Source: Providencia alcalifaciens (GTDB lineage Bacteria > Pseudomonadota > Gammaproteobacteria > Enterobacterales > Enterobacteriaceae). From it: a DNA stretch of 64,000 nucleotides. A model generated the notes under the pieces. The model saw only the letters and a list, made by a program, of their open reading frames with translations. It did not search any database and was not told the DNA's origin. This document shows, piece by piece, positions 38,133 through 48,346 of the stretch. Within the stretch, counting starts at the first letter, position 1. Each line of letters starts with the position of its first letter. The stretch lies in NCBI GenBank assembly GCA_025961275.1, contig JAOQNJ010000001.1, positions 579,353 to 643,352 of the forward strand, read 5' to 3'. Both the position numbers and the translations under genes were made by a program.

Positions 38133-39014
38133 TTAATCTTGTGGTTTGTTATCGCGAGTCATCATCACCAAAGATAAGCGCGAAGGATGCTGGTTTTCGC
38201 TTTTCATTGGTTTATTAATGCGTGCCGTTTCAACGCAGACCATTTGTTTATAACCATTATTAGGCATATCTTGCATACCGCATGAGAGCTCAGCCCATGG
38301 ATTCCAGCAAACGACATCTGAATTATGATAATGGTGTATTTCGATGGTACGTGACCAGCCATCATCACGGACAATACTATATTCTTCAGGTTCAGAGTAA
38401 ATTCTATCCGTATGATTATTAATTTTTAATGGCGAATCGGCATACACCTCTTTATCACTCACTTTATCCAGATAATGGCCACCCAATCCATAAATGGTAG
38501 TTTTATTGATATCACTGATATTGAGATAAGTATGCATTGCTGCCGTAGTTTCAAAATCGCCGTAACTTTCTAATTCTATCTCACAAGTGTCGCCGAGCTT
38601 CATTCGGAGGATCAAGGTGAACTCATGAGGCCACAATTTACGTGTATATTCTGTGTCGGTGAGAGTGAAGGTCAGAATTACACCATCTTCATGTTCATTG
38701 TGTGCAGTAAATTGCCAAGGCAAAATACGTGCGAAACCGTGGCTAGGGCTACCTATAGGGCCAAACCAAGGCCAACAGATGGGAATACCACCTCGGATCG
38801 CTGTTCCCGTTTTAAACGCGCTTTCACTGCTCAGCCAGATGCAAGGTTTTTGCCCCGAAGGTTGCCAATCAATCAAGTGAGCACCCTGAATGCTGACCGC
38901 ACCACGGACTTTTGGGTGAGAGATAATAATTAAGGGTAATTCGCCCAATTGGCGCTGACTAATATAAGCTGAAAGCTGTTTAATGACTGGTAGAGCAAAA
39001 AGTTTATCATGCAT
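38133..39014 (-). CDS. yeaD: D-hexose-6-phosphate mutarotase YeaD
   Basis: YeaD speeds up alpha-beta anomer exchange of glucose-6-phosphate and related sugars. The 293-residue protein has the aldose-1-epimerase-like fold, with conserved GGIPICWPWFGP and SHGFARILPW carrying the catalytic His, and a later Glu in CVETARI. The ATG at 39014 (MHDKLFALPVI) gives the E. coli length (294); an in-frame start at 39077 would add 21 unlikely residues. It lies downstream of gapA on the same strand. Confidence 0.93.
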   Translation of the reverse strand: MHDKLFALPVIKQLSAYISQRQLGELPLIIISHPKVRGAVSIQGAHLIDWQPSGQKPCIWLSSESAFKTGTAIRGGIPICWPWFGPIGSPSHGFARILPWQFTAHNEHEDGVILTFTLTDTEYTRKLWPHEFTLILRMKLGDTCEIELESYGDFETTAAMHTYLNISDINKTTIYGLGGHYLDKVSDKEVYADSPLKINNHTDRIYSEPEEYSIVRDDGWSRTIEIHHYHNSDVVCWNPWAELSCGMQDMPNNGYKQMVCVETARINKPMKSENQHPSRLSLVMMTRDNKPQD

Positions 39015-39119
39015 AGTTATTTGCCTATGATTATGGAACATAGATAACGAACAGATTAGCAAAACTGGAGAATACAATACATTGTATCGACGATGTCACT
39101 CAGAATTGATATACACACA

Positions 39120-39202
39120 TTATACTTCAAATCACATAGTTTGTGTTGTCAATGAAATCGTAGTATTAGCAAGCGTGAACGATAATGTGATTTTGAGTAT
39201 AA
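39120..39202. repeat. MITE-like palindromic element between yeaD and gapA
   Basis: TTATACTTCAAATCACAT at 39120-39137 is matched in inverse by ATGTGATTTTGAGTATAA at 39185-39202 with two mismatches in 18. The 83-bp unit with TATACT termini looks like one of the small palindromic repeats scattered between enterobacterial genes. It holds no ORF. Confidence 0.6.
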
Positions 39203-39249
39203 GGAAAACTATTGCTATCGCTAATGTATACTTATGATATTTCATTACT

Positions 39250-39285
39250 CAACAAAAACAAAAGAGCCGCCATAAGGCGGCTCAA
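39250..39285 (-). terminator. Terminator after gapA
   Basis: On the minus strand GAGCCGCC-TTAT-GGCGGCTC is followed by TTTTGTTTTTG, 25 bp beyond the gapA stop. Confidence 0.9.
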
Positions 39286-39309
39286 ATAAACCTTTATGTG
39301 TTACAACTC

Positions 39310-40660
<1,351 letters not shown>

Positions 40661-41074
40661 ATGTCAGAAAAAAACAAGCAACCAGTTGATATCTCAGAAT
40701 TAAATGAGATTCAGCAATATGTCACTCAGGAAGCCGGAACAGAACGTCCTTTTACGGGGCATTTATTACATAATCGTAAAGACGGTGTATACGAATGTCT
40801 GTGTTGCGGTACGCCACTTTTTCTATCGGACACCAAATTTGATGCAGGATGCGGCTGGCCAAGCTTTTATCAGCCAGTGACTGAAAATGCGATTAACTTT
40901 ATTGAAGATTTCTCCCATGGGATGCATCGAATTGAAGTGCGCTGTCAAAACTGCAATGCACATTTAGGTCATGTATTTCCTGACGGTCCTCAACCAACGG
41001 GGCAACGTTACTGCATTAATTCAGCATCACTCAGCTTTCTTGATGACGAAACAGGTGAAAAGACCCGTGGATAG
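40661..41074 (+). CDS. msrB: Peptide methionine (R)-S-oxide reductase MsrB
   Basis: MsrB reduces methionine-(R)-sulfoxide in proteins. The 137-residue protein has the catalytic C118 in [11 protein letters not shown] and zinc cysteines in ECLCCG (C46, C49) and CQNC (C95, C98). The conserved CGWPSFYQP is present. It is divergent from gapA and followed by yeaC as in E. coli. Confidence 0.96.
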   Translation: MSEKNKQPVDISELNEIQQYVTQEAGTERPFTGHLLHNRKDGVYECLCCGTPLFLSDTKFDAGCGWPSFYQPVTENAINFIEDFSHGMHRIEVRCQNCNAHLGHVFPDGPQPTGQRYCINSASLSFLDDETGEKTRG

Positions 41075-41190
41075 GGAGCTGAAGCTTGCTGATAGTTACA
41101 AATGACATGTAGCTATAACGATTCAGCTTGTTTTAAACCAATAATAATTTGAATAATGGTACTTTTGCTGAATTTTTAAGGAGTGCTGAA

Positions 41191-41493
41191 GTGAGCATAG
41201 AGATAGAGCCAGAATACGTAGAGCAATTACTGTCAGTAATGACACCTGAAATTTATCAGCGTTTGGTTACAGCTGTTGAATTAGGTAAATGGCCTGATGG
41301 TGTTGCATTAACACTGGAACAAAAAGAGCATAGTTTACAGATGGTCATGCTATGGCAATCACGGCATAACCACAGTCCGGAGCATATGACGATTGGCACA
41401 GATGGACAAATTACCATGAAGAGCAAGCAGGAATTAAAATCGATGTTCCAAGGGGAGCTTCTTGCTACCTTGAAACCGCAAAATAATGATTGA
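41191..41493 (+). CDS. yeaC: YeaC family protein (DUF1315)
   Basis: A 100-residue protein of unknown function with the family core MTPEIYQRLVTAVELGKWPD. The start is GTG at 41191, after AAGGAG with 7-nt spacing; an upstream in-frame TTG at 41149 has no such site. It follows msrB by 116 bp. In E. coli the next gene is pncA; here a siderophore uptake operon lies between. Confidence 0.88.
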   Translation: MSIEIEPEYVEQLLSVMTPEIYQRLVTAVELGKWPDGVALTLEQKEHSLQMVMLWQSRHNHSPEHMTIGTDGQITMKSKQELKSMFQGELLATLKPQNND

Positions 41494-41524
41494 ATTTCGC
41501 CTTTACTGATCGTTTCATATAGCG

Positions 41525-41553
41525 AAAAGGGCGTTTGTATTAACGCCCTTAAT
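41525..41553. terminator. Terminator between yeaC and the fhu-like operon
   Basis: AAGGGCGTT pairs with AACGCCCTT around a 6-nt loop. On the minus strand it runs into CCCTTTTCG, and on the plus strand into TTAATTAATG, so neither T run is strong. It may serve both convergent transcripts. Confidence 0.6.
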
Positions 41554-41693
41554 TAATGAAATTTAATATCCTAGTATTACAACATGAATAGGTGAGAGCT
41601 GTTTTAATGAGCAGTAAAATTCAGGTAACGTAATTTTTTGCCTCACATTTAATTTTAAATTCATTTCAACAGGTTCTTTTTTTATATTTTGAA

Positions 41694-43661
41694 TTATTTC
41701 ATTTTATTTGTTGCCATCAAAATCAAAAAGTATGCACCACCCAAAATTGCAACAAAGATACCTGCGGCGATTTGTGTTGGATATATTAGCGTTTGTCCAA
41801 GCCAATCAGCCCAAAGCATCAATATTGCACCAATTAATCCGCCGATAATAAGCTGCTGCTTGGCCTTTTTAGCCCCTAATAGAAAGGCCATATGAGGTGC
41901 AACTAATCCAATAAAGGCGATAGGCCCAACTGTCGATGTGACTAAAGCACAAAGTAAAGCAACGAGAATTAATAACATAACATTGGCTTTTTGAGCATGT
42001 AGCCCACGACCTTGGGCAAAGGAGCGACTGACTGACAGTAAGACTAACCAGCGATTTAAACACAACGTTAAAGTACTCAATATACTGATGGCAATGGCAA
42101 AAGTGATCGCTTGTTGACCGCCAACTCGATAGGTGGAACCTGATAACCATAGCAATATACGATAGCTACTTAGCGTACCTTGTGCGAGGAAAAACTGAAC
42201 GAGAGCTTCAAGCGTCGCCGTTAAACATATACCAGTTAAGATTAAACTAGCCGGCGCATAAGAATGGCGTTTACCAAGGATTAATAGCAAAGCGAGAACA
42301 AGTAAGCTACCAATAAGTGCAACACCCCATAATGAGGTTTGGATAGTGCTACCTAACAGTAAGCTAGTGAGCACTAAAGCCGCGCTAGCGCCTGAAGAGA
42401 CACCTAAAATATCTGGACTTGCAAGAGGATTATAAATAATCCGCTGTAATAAAACCCCTGCGATACTTAGCGATATACCTGCAAATAGAGCAGTGAGAAG
42501 ACGCGGCCATTTTAAGTCCCACTGAAAGTTTGTCGGAATATCCCAGTAGTAGTCTTCGCCATTTGTATGCAATAAAAGTGATATCGCAATACCGAGGATA
42601 AGGAATAATATGAGCGCTGAAATGGTCGGTTTAGATAAATGTTTTGTTGTCGATAATAATCCTATCGATAATTGATCTTGCGCGGTGAACGTACGTCGAC
42701 TAAACCAAATTAATAGAGGTGCGCCAATAGCTGCGGTCATTACACCTGTGGGAACAACAATATTTAAGTTATTACTGAGCGCGATAGCACCGCTATCAGC
42801 AACGAGAAGTAAAATAGCCCCCATGATTGCACTCACAATCAATTCTGTGCGCGCACTCAGTATTCCAAATCTTCGAACAATATTCGGTGCGAGTAAACCA
42901 ACAAAACTGATCACTCCTACAGAGGTAATTGTTACGGCAACTAACCATGTAGCTAAAATAATAAAAAGTAAAAAAGCGGGTAGAACGGCTAATCCTCGGG
43001 CTTGTGCACCTTCATGGCCTAGCTTAAGGAGTGTTAATACACGTGGAGCAAAGCAAATAATAATTAATATAGGTAATAACAATGGGAAGAGCCAATTGAT
43101 TTTTTGCCATCCATCCTGAGCTAAGTTTCCAGCTCCCCACATAAAAATATTTTGGGCAAATTGTGAATTCAACGTGATCAGTGCTGTGGCAATCGCACCG
43201 AGAAGAATATTGATCACCATACCGGAAACCACGAGTGGTAAGCCTGTCATATTACGAATGCCAGCAATTAAAATAACCAAACCAAATGCCAGTAACGCAC
43301 CCGCCATCGCCGCAATTGTGCTATATAGTCCAGCATCGTGACTAAACCAAATATTCATTATCACTAAAGCTAGCCAAGCACCCGATGAAGATCCGAGTGT
43401 GAGTGGTGATGTAAGGTTATTTTGTGTTAACTGTTGCATTAAACTACCTAGCAAGCCAAAGGTAGCTCCGACAAGTAAAGTCATGGTCAAACGAGGAAGT
43501 TGCCCAAATAAAAAGAAAAAATCAGCAAACTTGTCTGCAGATGAGGGATCTTTTATCAACTGTAATTGTTGACTCATCGTTAAACCAGGCTCTAGCTGTA
43601 AATTGAATAACGCTAAAAGCGCTAACGTAATTAATAGGATTAAATAATGTTTAGCGGTCAT
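41694..43661 (-). CDS. fhuB: Fe3+-hydroxamate ABC transporter permease, FhuB-like
   Basis: The inner-membrane permease of a siderophore importer. The 655-residue protein is a fusion of two FecCD permease halves, like E. coli FhuB (660), with about 20 predicted helices. Each half has the ATPase-contact loop: FVGLLAPNIVRRFG in the first and FIGLVAPHMAFLLG in the second. It is the last gene of a receptor-ATPase-binding protein-permease operon in the order of fhuACDB, overlapping the binding-protein gene by 11 bp. Confidence 0.9.
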   Translation of the reverse strand: MTAKHYLILLITLALLALFNLQLEPGLTMSQQLQLIKDPSSADKFADFFFLFGQLPRLTMTLLVGATFGLLGSLMQQLTQNNLTSPLTLGSSSGAWLALVIMNIWFSHDAGLYSTIAAMAGALLAFGLVILIAGIRNMTGLPLVVSGMVINILLGAIATALITLNSQFAQNIFMWGAGNLAQDGWQKINWLFPLLLPILIIICFAPRVLTLLKLGHEGAQARGLAVLPAFLLFIILATWLVAVTITSVGVISFVGLLAPNIVRRFGILSARTELIVSAIMGAILLLVADSGAIALSNNLNIVVPTGVMTAAIGAPLLIWFSRRTFTAQDQLSIGLLSTTKHLSKPTISALILFLILGIAISLLLHTNGEDYYWDIPTNFQWDLKWPRLLTALFAGISLSIAGVLLQRIIYNPLASPDILGVSSGASAALVLTSLLLGSTIQTSLWGVALIGSLLVLALLLILGKRHSYAPASLILTGICLTATLEALVQFFLAQGTLSSYRILLWLSGSTYRVGGQQAITFAIAISILSTLTLCLNRWLVLLSVSRSFAQGRGLHAQKANVMLLILVALLCALVTSTVGPIAFIGLVAPHMAFLLGAKKAKQQLIIGGLIGAILMLWADWLGQTLIYPTQIAAGIFVAILGGAYFLILMATNKMK

Positions 43662-44583
43662 GATCTGGGGCGACTTGTAATAAGCTTTCAGTTAGTGCTT
43701 CTGCCATCAATTGTAGCGAGAATGCACCACCATAATTCCAAACAGGGCGAACACTATTCACATGTCCCTGTTTAACGAAAGGCATAGATTGCCATAAAAT
43801 TGAAGTTGCTAGTTGGTTCTCATCTGCAAATGGTTTGATATACAAAACATATCCATCATTAATGAATTGTAATGAATTTATACGTTGTTGTTCAATTCCC
43901 CAAGGACGTGCAGGTAAAAATATCGCCGGTTTTAATGCCAGTTGTTCAAGCACATAATTTAATGTTGAATTATCTGTATAGAGAAATACTGTACTAAGAC
44001 TCGAAAAGCGAATTACAGCAACATTAGGCGGTTCATCAAATGTATTAGCGAGTTTAGACTTCAACTCTGTAAATCGCTTATCCATATTACTCAGAAACTG
44101 TTTCGCTAACGCCTTCCGATCAAAGAGTTCAGCCAATGTATTAAAGTGAGCGATTGCAACGCCTCCTGCATTATCTTCACGGCCAAAGTTTGGCAAGTAG
44201 ACAACCGGTGATATTTTTTGTAATAGGGGGAGCAAGTCTTCTTGGGAGCGACTCGCGATAATGACATCAGGATGGAGTTGCAAAATTTTTTCTAGGTTAG
44301 GTTCAGCTCGTGTGCCAACTTCTTCTATGGAAGAGGGAATTGCAGGTTCAACCACCCATTGTTGATAACTGCTTAGTTCTGTAGCGCCAACAGGGATAAT
44401 ATTCAGTGTTAATAACTGTTCTAAGAGATCCCAATCGAGAACCACCACACGTTTAGGCGGAGCGGAGAAATGCTGTTCACCCAGTCCATCGGTAATCGAA
44501 ATCGTTTGGGCATTTCCTGCAAAAGTGCCACAAAATACACTGATAAATAATAATGAGCGCCACCAATTTTTTCTTAAACACAT
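43651..44583 (-). CDS. fhuD: Iron-siderophore substrate-binding protein, FhuD-like
   Basis: The periplasmic protein that carries ferric siderophores from the outer-membrane receptor to the permease. The 310-residue protein has a signal peptide (cut near residue 25 after TFAGNA) and a class III binding-protein fold. Segments PKRVVVLDWDLLEQLLTLNI, EPNLEKI and LWQSMPFVKQG match the FhuD hydroxamate group. It overlaps the genes on both sides by 10-11 bp, so the three are translationally coupled. The exact siderophore is not predictable. Confidence 0.87.
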   Translation of the reverse strand: MCLRKNWWRSLLFISVFCGTFAGNAQTISITDGLGEQHFSAPPKRVVVLDWDLLEQLLTLNIIPVGATELSSYQQWVVEPAIPSSIEEVGTRAEPNLEKILQLHPDVIIASRSQEDLLPLLQKISPVVYLPNFGREDNAGGVAIAHFNTLAELFDRKALAKQFLSNMDKRFTELKSKLANTFDEPPNVAVIRFSSLSTVFLYTDNSTLNYVLEQLALKPAIFLPARPWGIEQQRINSLQFINDGYVLYIKPFADENQLATSILWQSMPFVKQGHVNSVRPVWNYGGAFSLQLMAEALTESLLQVAPDHDR

Positions 44584-45356
44584 ACGACAGCCACCCTATG
44601 AGCATCAGATTCCGGATAATCAGGATGCGATATTAATTTTATCTGCGTGTCATAAAGTGATGATAACCGTGATTCATTATGCAGAAGTGAAGCGTTGCCC
44701 TCGAAATTAATTTGGCCATTTTTAAGCGCAATAATGTGGGTTGCATAACGCAATGATAAATTAAGGTCATGAAGAATAACAATAATACCGATGTTATGAG
44801 CTTGATTTAATTCACTCAGTAACTTCATTAACTGGTATTGATGCTGGATATCTAATGCTGATGTTGGCTCGTCTAATATCAATACAGGGGATTGTTGAGC
44901 TAATAACATGGCAACCCATGCGCGTTGTCGCTCACCACCCGATAAATTATCAGCCAGCGTCTCAGCAAATTCAGTAATACCTGATTTTTCCATTGCTTGT
45001 TGGATAATCGCGTCATCTTCAGTTTGCCAACGGCCGAATGCTCCACGCCAAGGAAAACGACCTAAGCGAACCAGTTCTCTGACGGATAACCCAGCAGAGG
45101 CAGGCAACTTTTGGGGTAAGTAGGCAATTTTTTGCGCCAGTGTCTTGGTTTTATACTGAGTAAGGTCTTTATTTTGCAAACACACGGTACCAGTATCTGG
45201 TGCCATTTGCCCAGAAAGAAGATTAACCAATGTTGATTTTCCAGAACCATTATGTCCGAGTACAACAGTTAATTCAGTTGTAGGAATGGCTAACGAATCT
45301 ATTGCTAAAATAGTGCGATTATCGCGAATGATTTTTATATTCGATAATTGAAACAT
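44574..45356 (-). CDS. fhuC: Iron-hydroxamate ABC transporter ATPase, FhuC-like
   Basis: The ATPase that powers siderophore import. The 260-residue protein has Walker A GHNGSGKST, the Q-loop region IAYLPQKLP, signature LSGGERQR and Walker B VLILDEPTSALD. The ATG at 45356 (MFQLSNIKIIRDN) gives the usual length; an upstream in-frame start would add 41 residues antisense to the hairpin region and is unlikely. It is separated from the receptor gene by a strong hairpin. Confidence 0.92.
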   Translation of the reverse strand: MFQLSNIKIIRDNRTILAIDSLAIPTTELTVVLGHNGSGKSTLVNLLSGQMAPDTGTVCLQNKDLTQYKTKTLAQKIAYLPQKLPASAGLSVRELVRLGRFPWRGAFGRWQTEDDAIIQQAMEKSGITEFAETLADNLSGGERQRAWVAMLLAQQSPVLILDEPTSALDIQHQYQLMKLLSELNQAHNIGIIVILHDLNLSLRYATHIIALKNGQINFEGNASLLHNESRLSSLYDTQIKLISHPDYPESDAHRVAVVCV

Positions 45357-45368
45357 AGATAGAGACTC

Positions 45369-45399
45369 AAGGGGCGTACTTAAAGATGCGTACGCCCAA
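45369..45399 (-). promoter_or_regulatory. Intercistronic hairpin between receptor and fhuC
   Basis: GGGCGTA and TACGCCC, read on the minus strand with a 12-nt loop, form a stable stem in the 49-bp gap. No T run follows, so it is more likely a stabiliser or processing site that lets the receptor be made in larger amounts than the transporter. That role is inferred. Confidence 0.6.
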
Positions 45400-45405
45400 T
45401 TAAAA

Positions 45406-47481
45406 TTACCAGAAGTATTTTGTTTGTAAAACAAAAGAACGAGATTGGCCGTAATAGCACCAATAATCACATGATGCAATATATTCTTTATTGAGTATAT
45501 TGTTCATATTGAATTGGAACTGCCAATTATTAGATAATTTATAAATCGCAGCCATATCCCATAAAGTGGCACTCGGTACGGTAAGATCACTACTTGCAGG
45601 ACTATCTTTTGATTGACCAAAGTAACGAATACCGGTTCCTAATTTAAGTGATTGGTTGTCAGCCACAGGAATTTCATAATCAGTCCATACGGTTGCCATG
45701 TGTTTAGGAATAATGCCAGCTTGTTTACGTCCTTTGCCGCCAGTATTATCTGTTTGAGCGTTGGTGTAGGTGTAAGTCGCTTTCGCGTTCCAATTATCGG
45801 TTAAATTCGCAAATACTTCACTTTCAACACCTTGCGAAGTGACTTTACCTGTTTGAGTCGAAATAAATGTTGATGGATTAGTGACTAGCGCATTTTTTTG
45901 TTCAATATCAAACCAAGCAATATTCAGATATCCGTCTATAAAGTAGGGAGTATATTTGATCCCAGCTTCGAATTGTTCCCCTTTAAGCGGCTTATACAGC
46001 TGCTTTGTCGTTGGGTCGATGGTAGATTGCACTTCAAATGATTGCGAGTAATTTAAGTAAGGTGAAACACCGTTATCCGCTAAGTACATTAACCCTGCAT
46101 TTAGGCTCATCTCACCATCACGACGAGATTCATTTTGATTGTCTTTCTGAGCTTTATTTTCCGTTTTAACCCAGTCATAACGGGCACCTGCGACCCCAAT
46201 CCATTTACCATCAAATTTAGTTTGATACTGTGAATAGAGGCTTGTTTGGGTCTTATCAATGGTACGATTAATATTATTTGCTGGATTTAGTGGCGTATAG
46301 TGACCATAATCTGGGTTCCAAGGGTTAATTGTACCGAAAGAAGTATCTTGTTCGTCGCCTTTAGTACGGTGATATTGGAACTCAACACCAGCTAACAAAG
46401 TGTGTTCGAATCGCTCACTATCCCATTCACCAACAACGTTATTATCAAAACTAAAACTTTGATTTTTACCATCACGGAAAACGATGCCACGATTCAACTC
46501 CTGTAATGTCGGACTTGAATTAGGATAGGCATATATACTACGAAGGGTGAGGTCGTTATAGCCATAATTGACCCGTTGAGCAAGGCGCCACTCAGTATTA
46601 AATTGATGTTCTAATAAATAACCAACAGATAATTGTGTTCGTTTGTATTTGTCGTAACTCGGTTCACCTAAATTAGTTGAAGGTTTAATTTTACCATATT
46701 GTGAGTGGAGCAATGTGCCAGCGGCTGGAAAGAATGGGTTAGTCGGCGTGCCATCATCATGCAAATAAGTTCCCATCAGGGTCAGCATAGTATTGTCAGA
46801 AAGATCAAAGGCAGCACTTGGCGCAAGATAAATTCGTTTGTTATCTGTGCCTTTTAACTCACCATCCGCTTTTTTCATCAATCCCACTAAACGATAGCGC
46901 GCTGAATCTGTATTCCCTGATTGAGTAGAAAGGTCGAAACCTAGTCCTTGATGGTCATTATTGCCAGCTTCTAAAAATATTTCATTTTTGGCATTAGGTG
47001 TGGGTTTTTTAGTCACTAAATTGACCGCACCACCAGGGGTTGATTCGCCAAATAATACTGCGGATGAACCTTTAACAACTTCAATGCTCTCTAGCCCATA
47101 AGGTTCAAGCAGCCATGTATAGTATCCATCGCGATATAAGCGGCTATTGTCTAAATATGTTGCCGCATCAAAACCACGCACTTTAAACCAATCTGTGTCG
47201 TTATCTGCGCCATAAGGTTGTGCAACAACACCTGAAGTGTAACGAAGTGCTTCGTCAATTTTTTGTGGCGCATGCAACTCTAAATCTTGCTGAGTAATAA
47301 TGGAAACAGACTTGGGTGTTTCTTGTAATGCAGTATTAACCTTTAATGCTTGGGCACTAACGACCAAAGAGTCGTGTTTATCACTATTTTGTTCATTAGC
47401 TATTGCTTGATTGTGAACAAATAATGCAGAAATTGTACATATTGTAACGTGGCGTAAACGAAATAAGTGGTTTTTTTTCAC
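45406..47481 (-). CDS. TonB-dependent ferric-siderophore receptor, FhuA class
   Basis: An outer-membrane receptor that imports a ferric siderophore, probably a hydroxamate judging by the fhuCDB-like genes after it. The protein has a signal peptide (cut near residue 28, after QAIA), a TonB box near DSLVVSAQ, a plug domain (about 50-155) and a 22-strand barrel ending in aromatic W. Two cysteines near the C-terminus (SCDYWCYYG) resemble the FhuA end. The GTG at 47481 is chosen as start because an upstream ATG at 47529 overlaps a Fur box. Length is 691, shorter than FhuA. Confidence 0.88.
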   Translation of the reverse strand: MKKNHLFRLRHVTICTISALFVHNQAIANEQNSDKHDSLVVSAQALKVNTALQETPKSVSIITQQDLELHAPQKIDEALRYTSGVVAQPYGADNDTDWFKVRGFDAATYLDNSRLYRDGYYTWLLEPYGLESIEVVKGSSAVLFGESTPGGAVNLVTKKPTPNAKNEIFLEAGNNDHQGLGFDLSTQSGNTDSARYRLVGLMKKADGELKGTDNKRIYLAPSAAFDLSDNTMLTLMGTYLHDDGTPTNPFFPAAGTLLHSQYGKIKPSTNLGEPSYDKYKRTQLSVGYLLEHQFNTEWRLAQRVNYGYNDLTLRSIYAYPNSSPTLQELNRGIVFRDGKNQSFSFDNNVVGEWDSERFEHTLLAGVEFQYHRTKGDEQDTSFGTINPWNPDYGHYTPLNPANNINRTIDKTQTSLYSQYQTKFDGKWIGVAGARYDWVKTENKAQKDNQNESRRDGEMSLNAGLMYLADNGVSPYLNYSQSFEVQSTIDPTTKQLYKPLKGEQFEAGIKYTPYFIDGYLNIAWFDIEQKNALVTNPSTFISTQTGKVTSQGVESEVFANLTDNWNAKATYTYTNAQTDNTGGKGRKQAGIIPKHMATVWTDYEIPVADNQSLKLGTGIRYFGQSKDSPASSDLTVPSATLWDMAAIYKLSNNWQFQFNMNNILNKEYIASCDYWCYYGQSRSFVLQTKYFW

Positions 47482-47502
47482 AAATTTAACTCTAATGATA
47501 GT

Positions 47503-47521
47503 GATAATGAATATCAGTATT
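47503..47521. promoter_or_regulatory. Fur box 1 upstream of the siderophore receptor
   Basis: GATAATGAATATCAGTATT matches 14 or 15 of 19 bases of the Fur consensus GATAATGATAATCATTATC. It lies about 30 bp upstream of the GTG start, so Fur would block this operon when iron is plentiful. Confidence 0.7.
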
Positions 47522-47545
47522 ATTACCAATAATTAGCATTGTGAA

Positions 47546-47566
47546 TATAAATAATTATCATTTTTT
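47546..47566. promoter_or_regulatory. Possible Fur box 2
   Basis: On the minus strand AATGATAATTATTTATATT has a full left arm (TGATAAT) and a weaker right arm. Paired with box 1, it suggests cooperative Fur binding over the promoter. Confidence 0.5.
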
Positions 47567-47689
47567 TGTAAGAAATAGTTATAAGTAAAGTATTTGGTAG
47601 AGTGCATTAAATGGTCAATAAGGGAGGGTAGTGACTTTGAAAAGAAATAAACAGTGATACCTTGCTATATAGAGCAAGGTAATTTTTAT

Positions 47690-48346
47690 TTATCGTAAAG
47701 AATCAGTCGTTAATAATGTTGCACCTTGTTGTGACATTTCAGCTAAAGCGAGCTCACTGTCCATAGCAGACAAATTAACTCCACGACAGCCATCTATGAG
47801 GACATCAACATTATAGCCAAGCTTAAGTGCATCCAATACAGTAAATTTCACACAGTAATCAGTTGCAATCCCCATTATAAATAGTTGAGTAATTTGTTGC
47901 TCTTGTAGTCAAGCGTGCAGACGGGTTTGGCTCACTTTATCATTATCGAAAAAAGCACTGTAGCTATCAACTTGAGGGTTTTCACCTTTAGTAAAGATCT
48001 CTGATATTGCTTTGCTATTTAAACGGGGATGAAAATCTGCACCTGGTTCACCTTGTACACAATGGACAGGCCACCAAACCTGGCTAATACCATTAAGTGT
48101 ACCAACATAACCTACTTGAGTTCCAGAATTGACAGCAAAACTGAGATGTTCAGCGGGATGCCAATCTTGGCTGGCAATAATAGGAATATTTTGCTGTTGG
48201 CAATATTCAATCGCTTTATTAGCAGCTTGGATCACGAGTTCACTTTCTTTAACTGCAAGGGCACCATGAGTACAAAAATCATTCTGTAGATCAACTAACA
48301 GTAAAGCGGATTTAATAGTATCTTCACTTGGGTTATTCATCGGCAT
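47690..48346 (-). pseudogene. pncA: Nicotinamidase PncA, interrupted by an in-frame TGA
   Basis: PncA converts nicotinamide to nicotinate for NAD salvage. The gene reads with full family motifs on both sides of a TGA at 47909-47911: before it LLLVDLQNDF (catalytic Asp), SQDWHPAEH and KGENP (catalytic Lys); after it, in the same frame, IMGIATDYCVKFTVLDAL with the catalytic Cys. The TGA stands where E. coli PncA has Trp (DDWL), so a single TGG to TGA change is likely. The truncated product lacks the catalytic Cys. It overlaps the end of ansA by 14 bp, with AGAGG ten bases before the ATG at 48346. Confidence 0.85.

Noticed and set aside
47655..47685. Hairpin ACCTTGC/GCAAGGT as a terminator of pncA
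   Set aside because: The T-rich side is on the plus strand, where no gene ends, and pncA is transcribed on the other strand.
47909..47911. The TGA in pncA as a selenocysteine codon, given selD in the same window
   Set aside because: The residue aligns with a Trp and not with a Cys or catalytic position, no obvious SECIS hairpin follows, and no selenoprotein of this family is known. A nonsense change is simpler.
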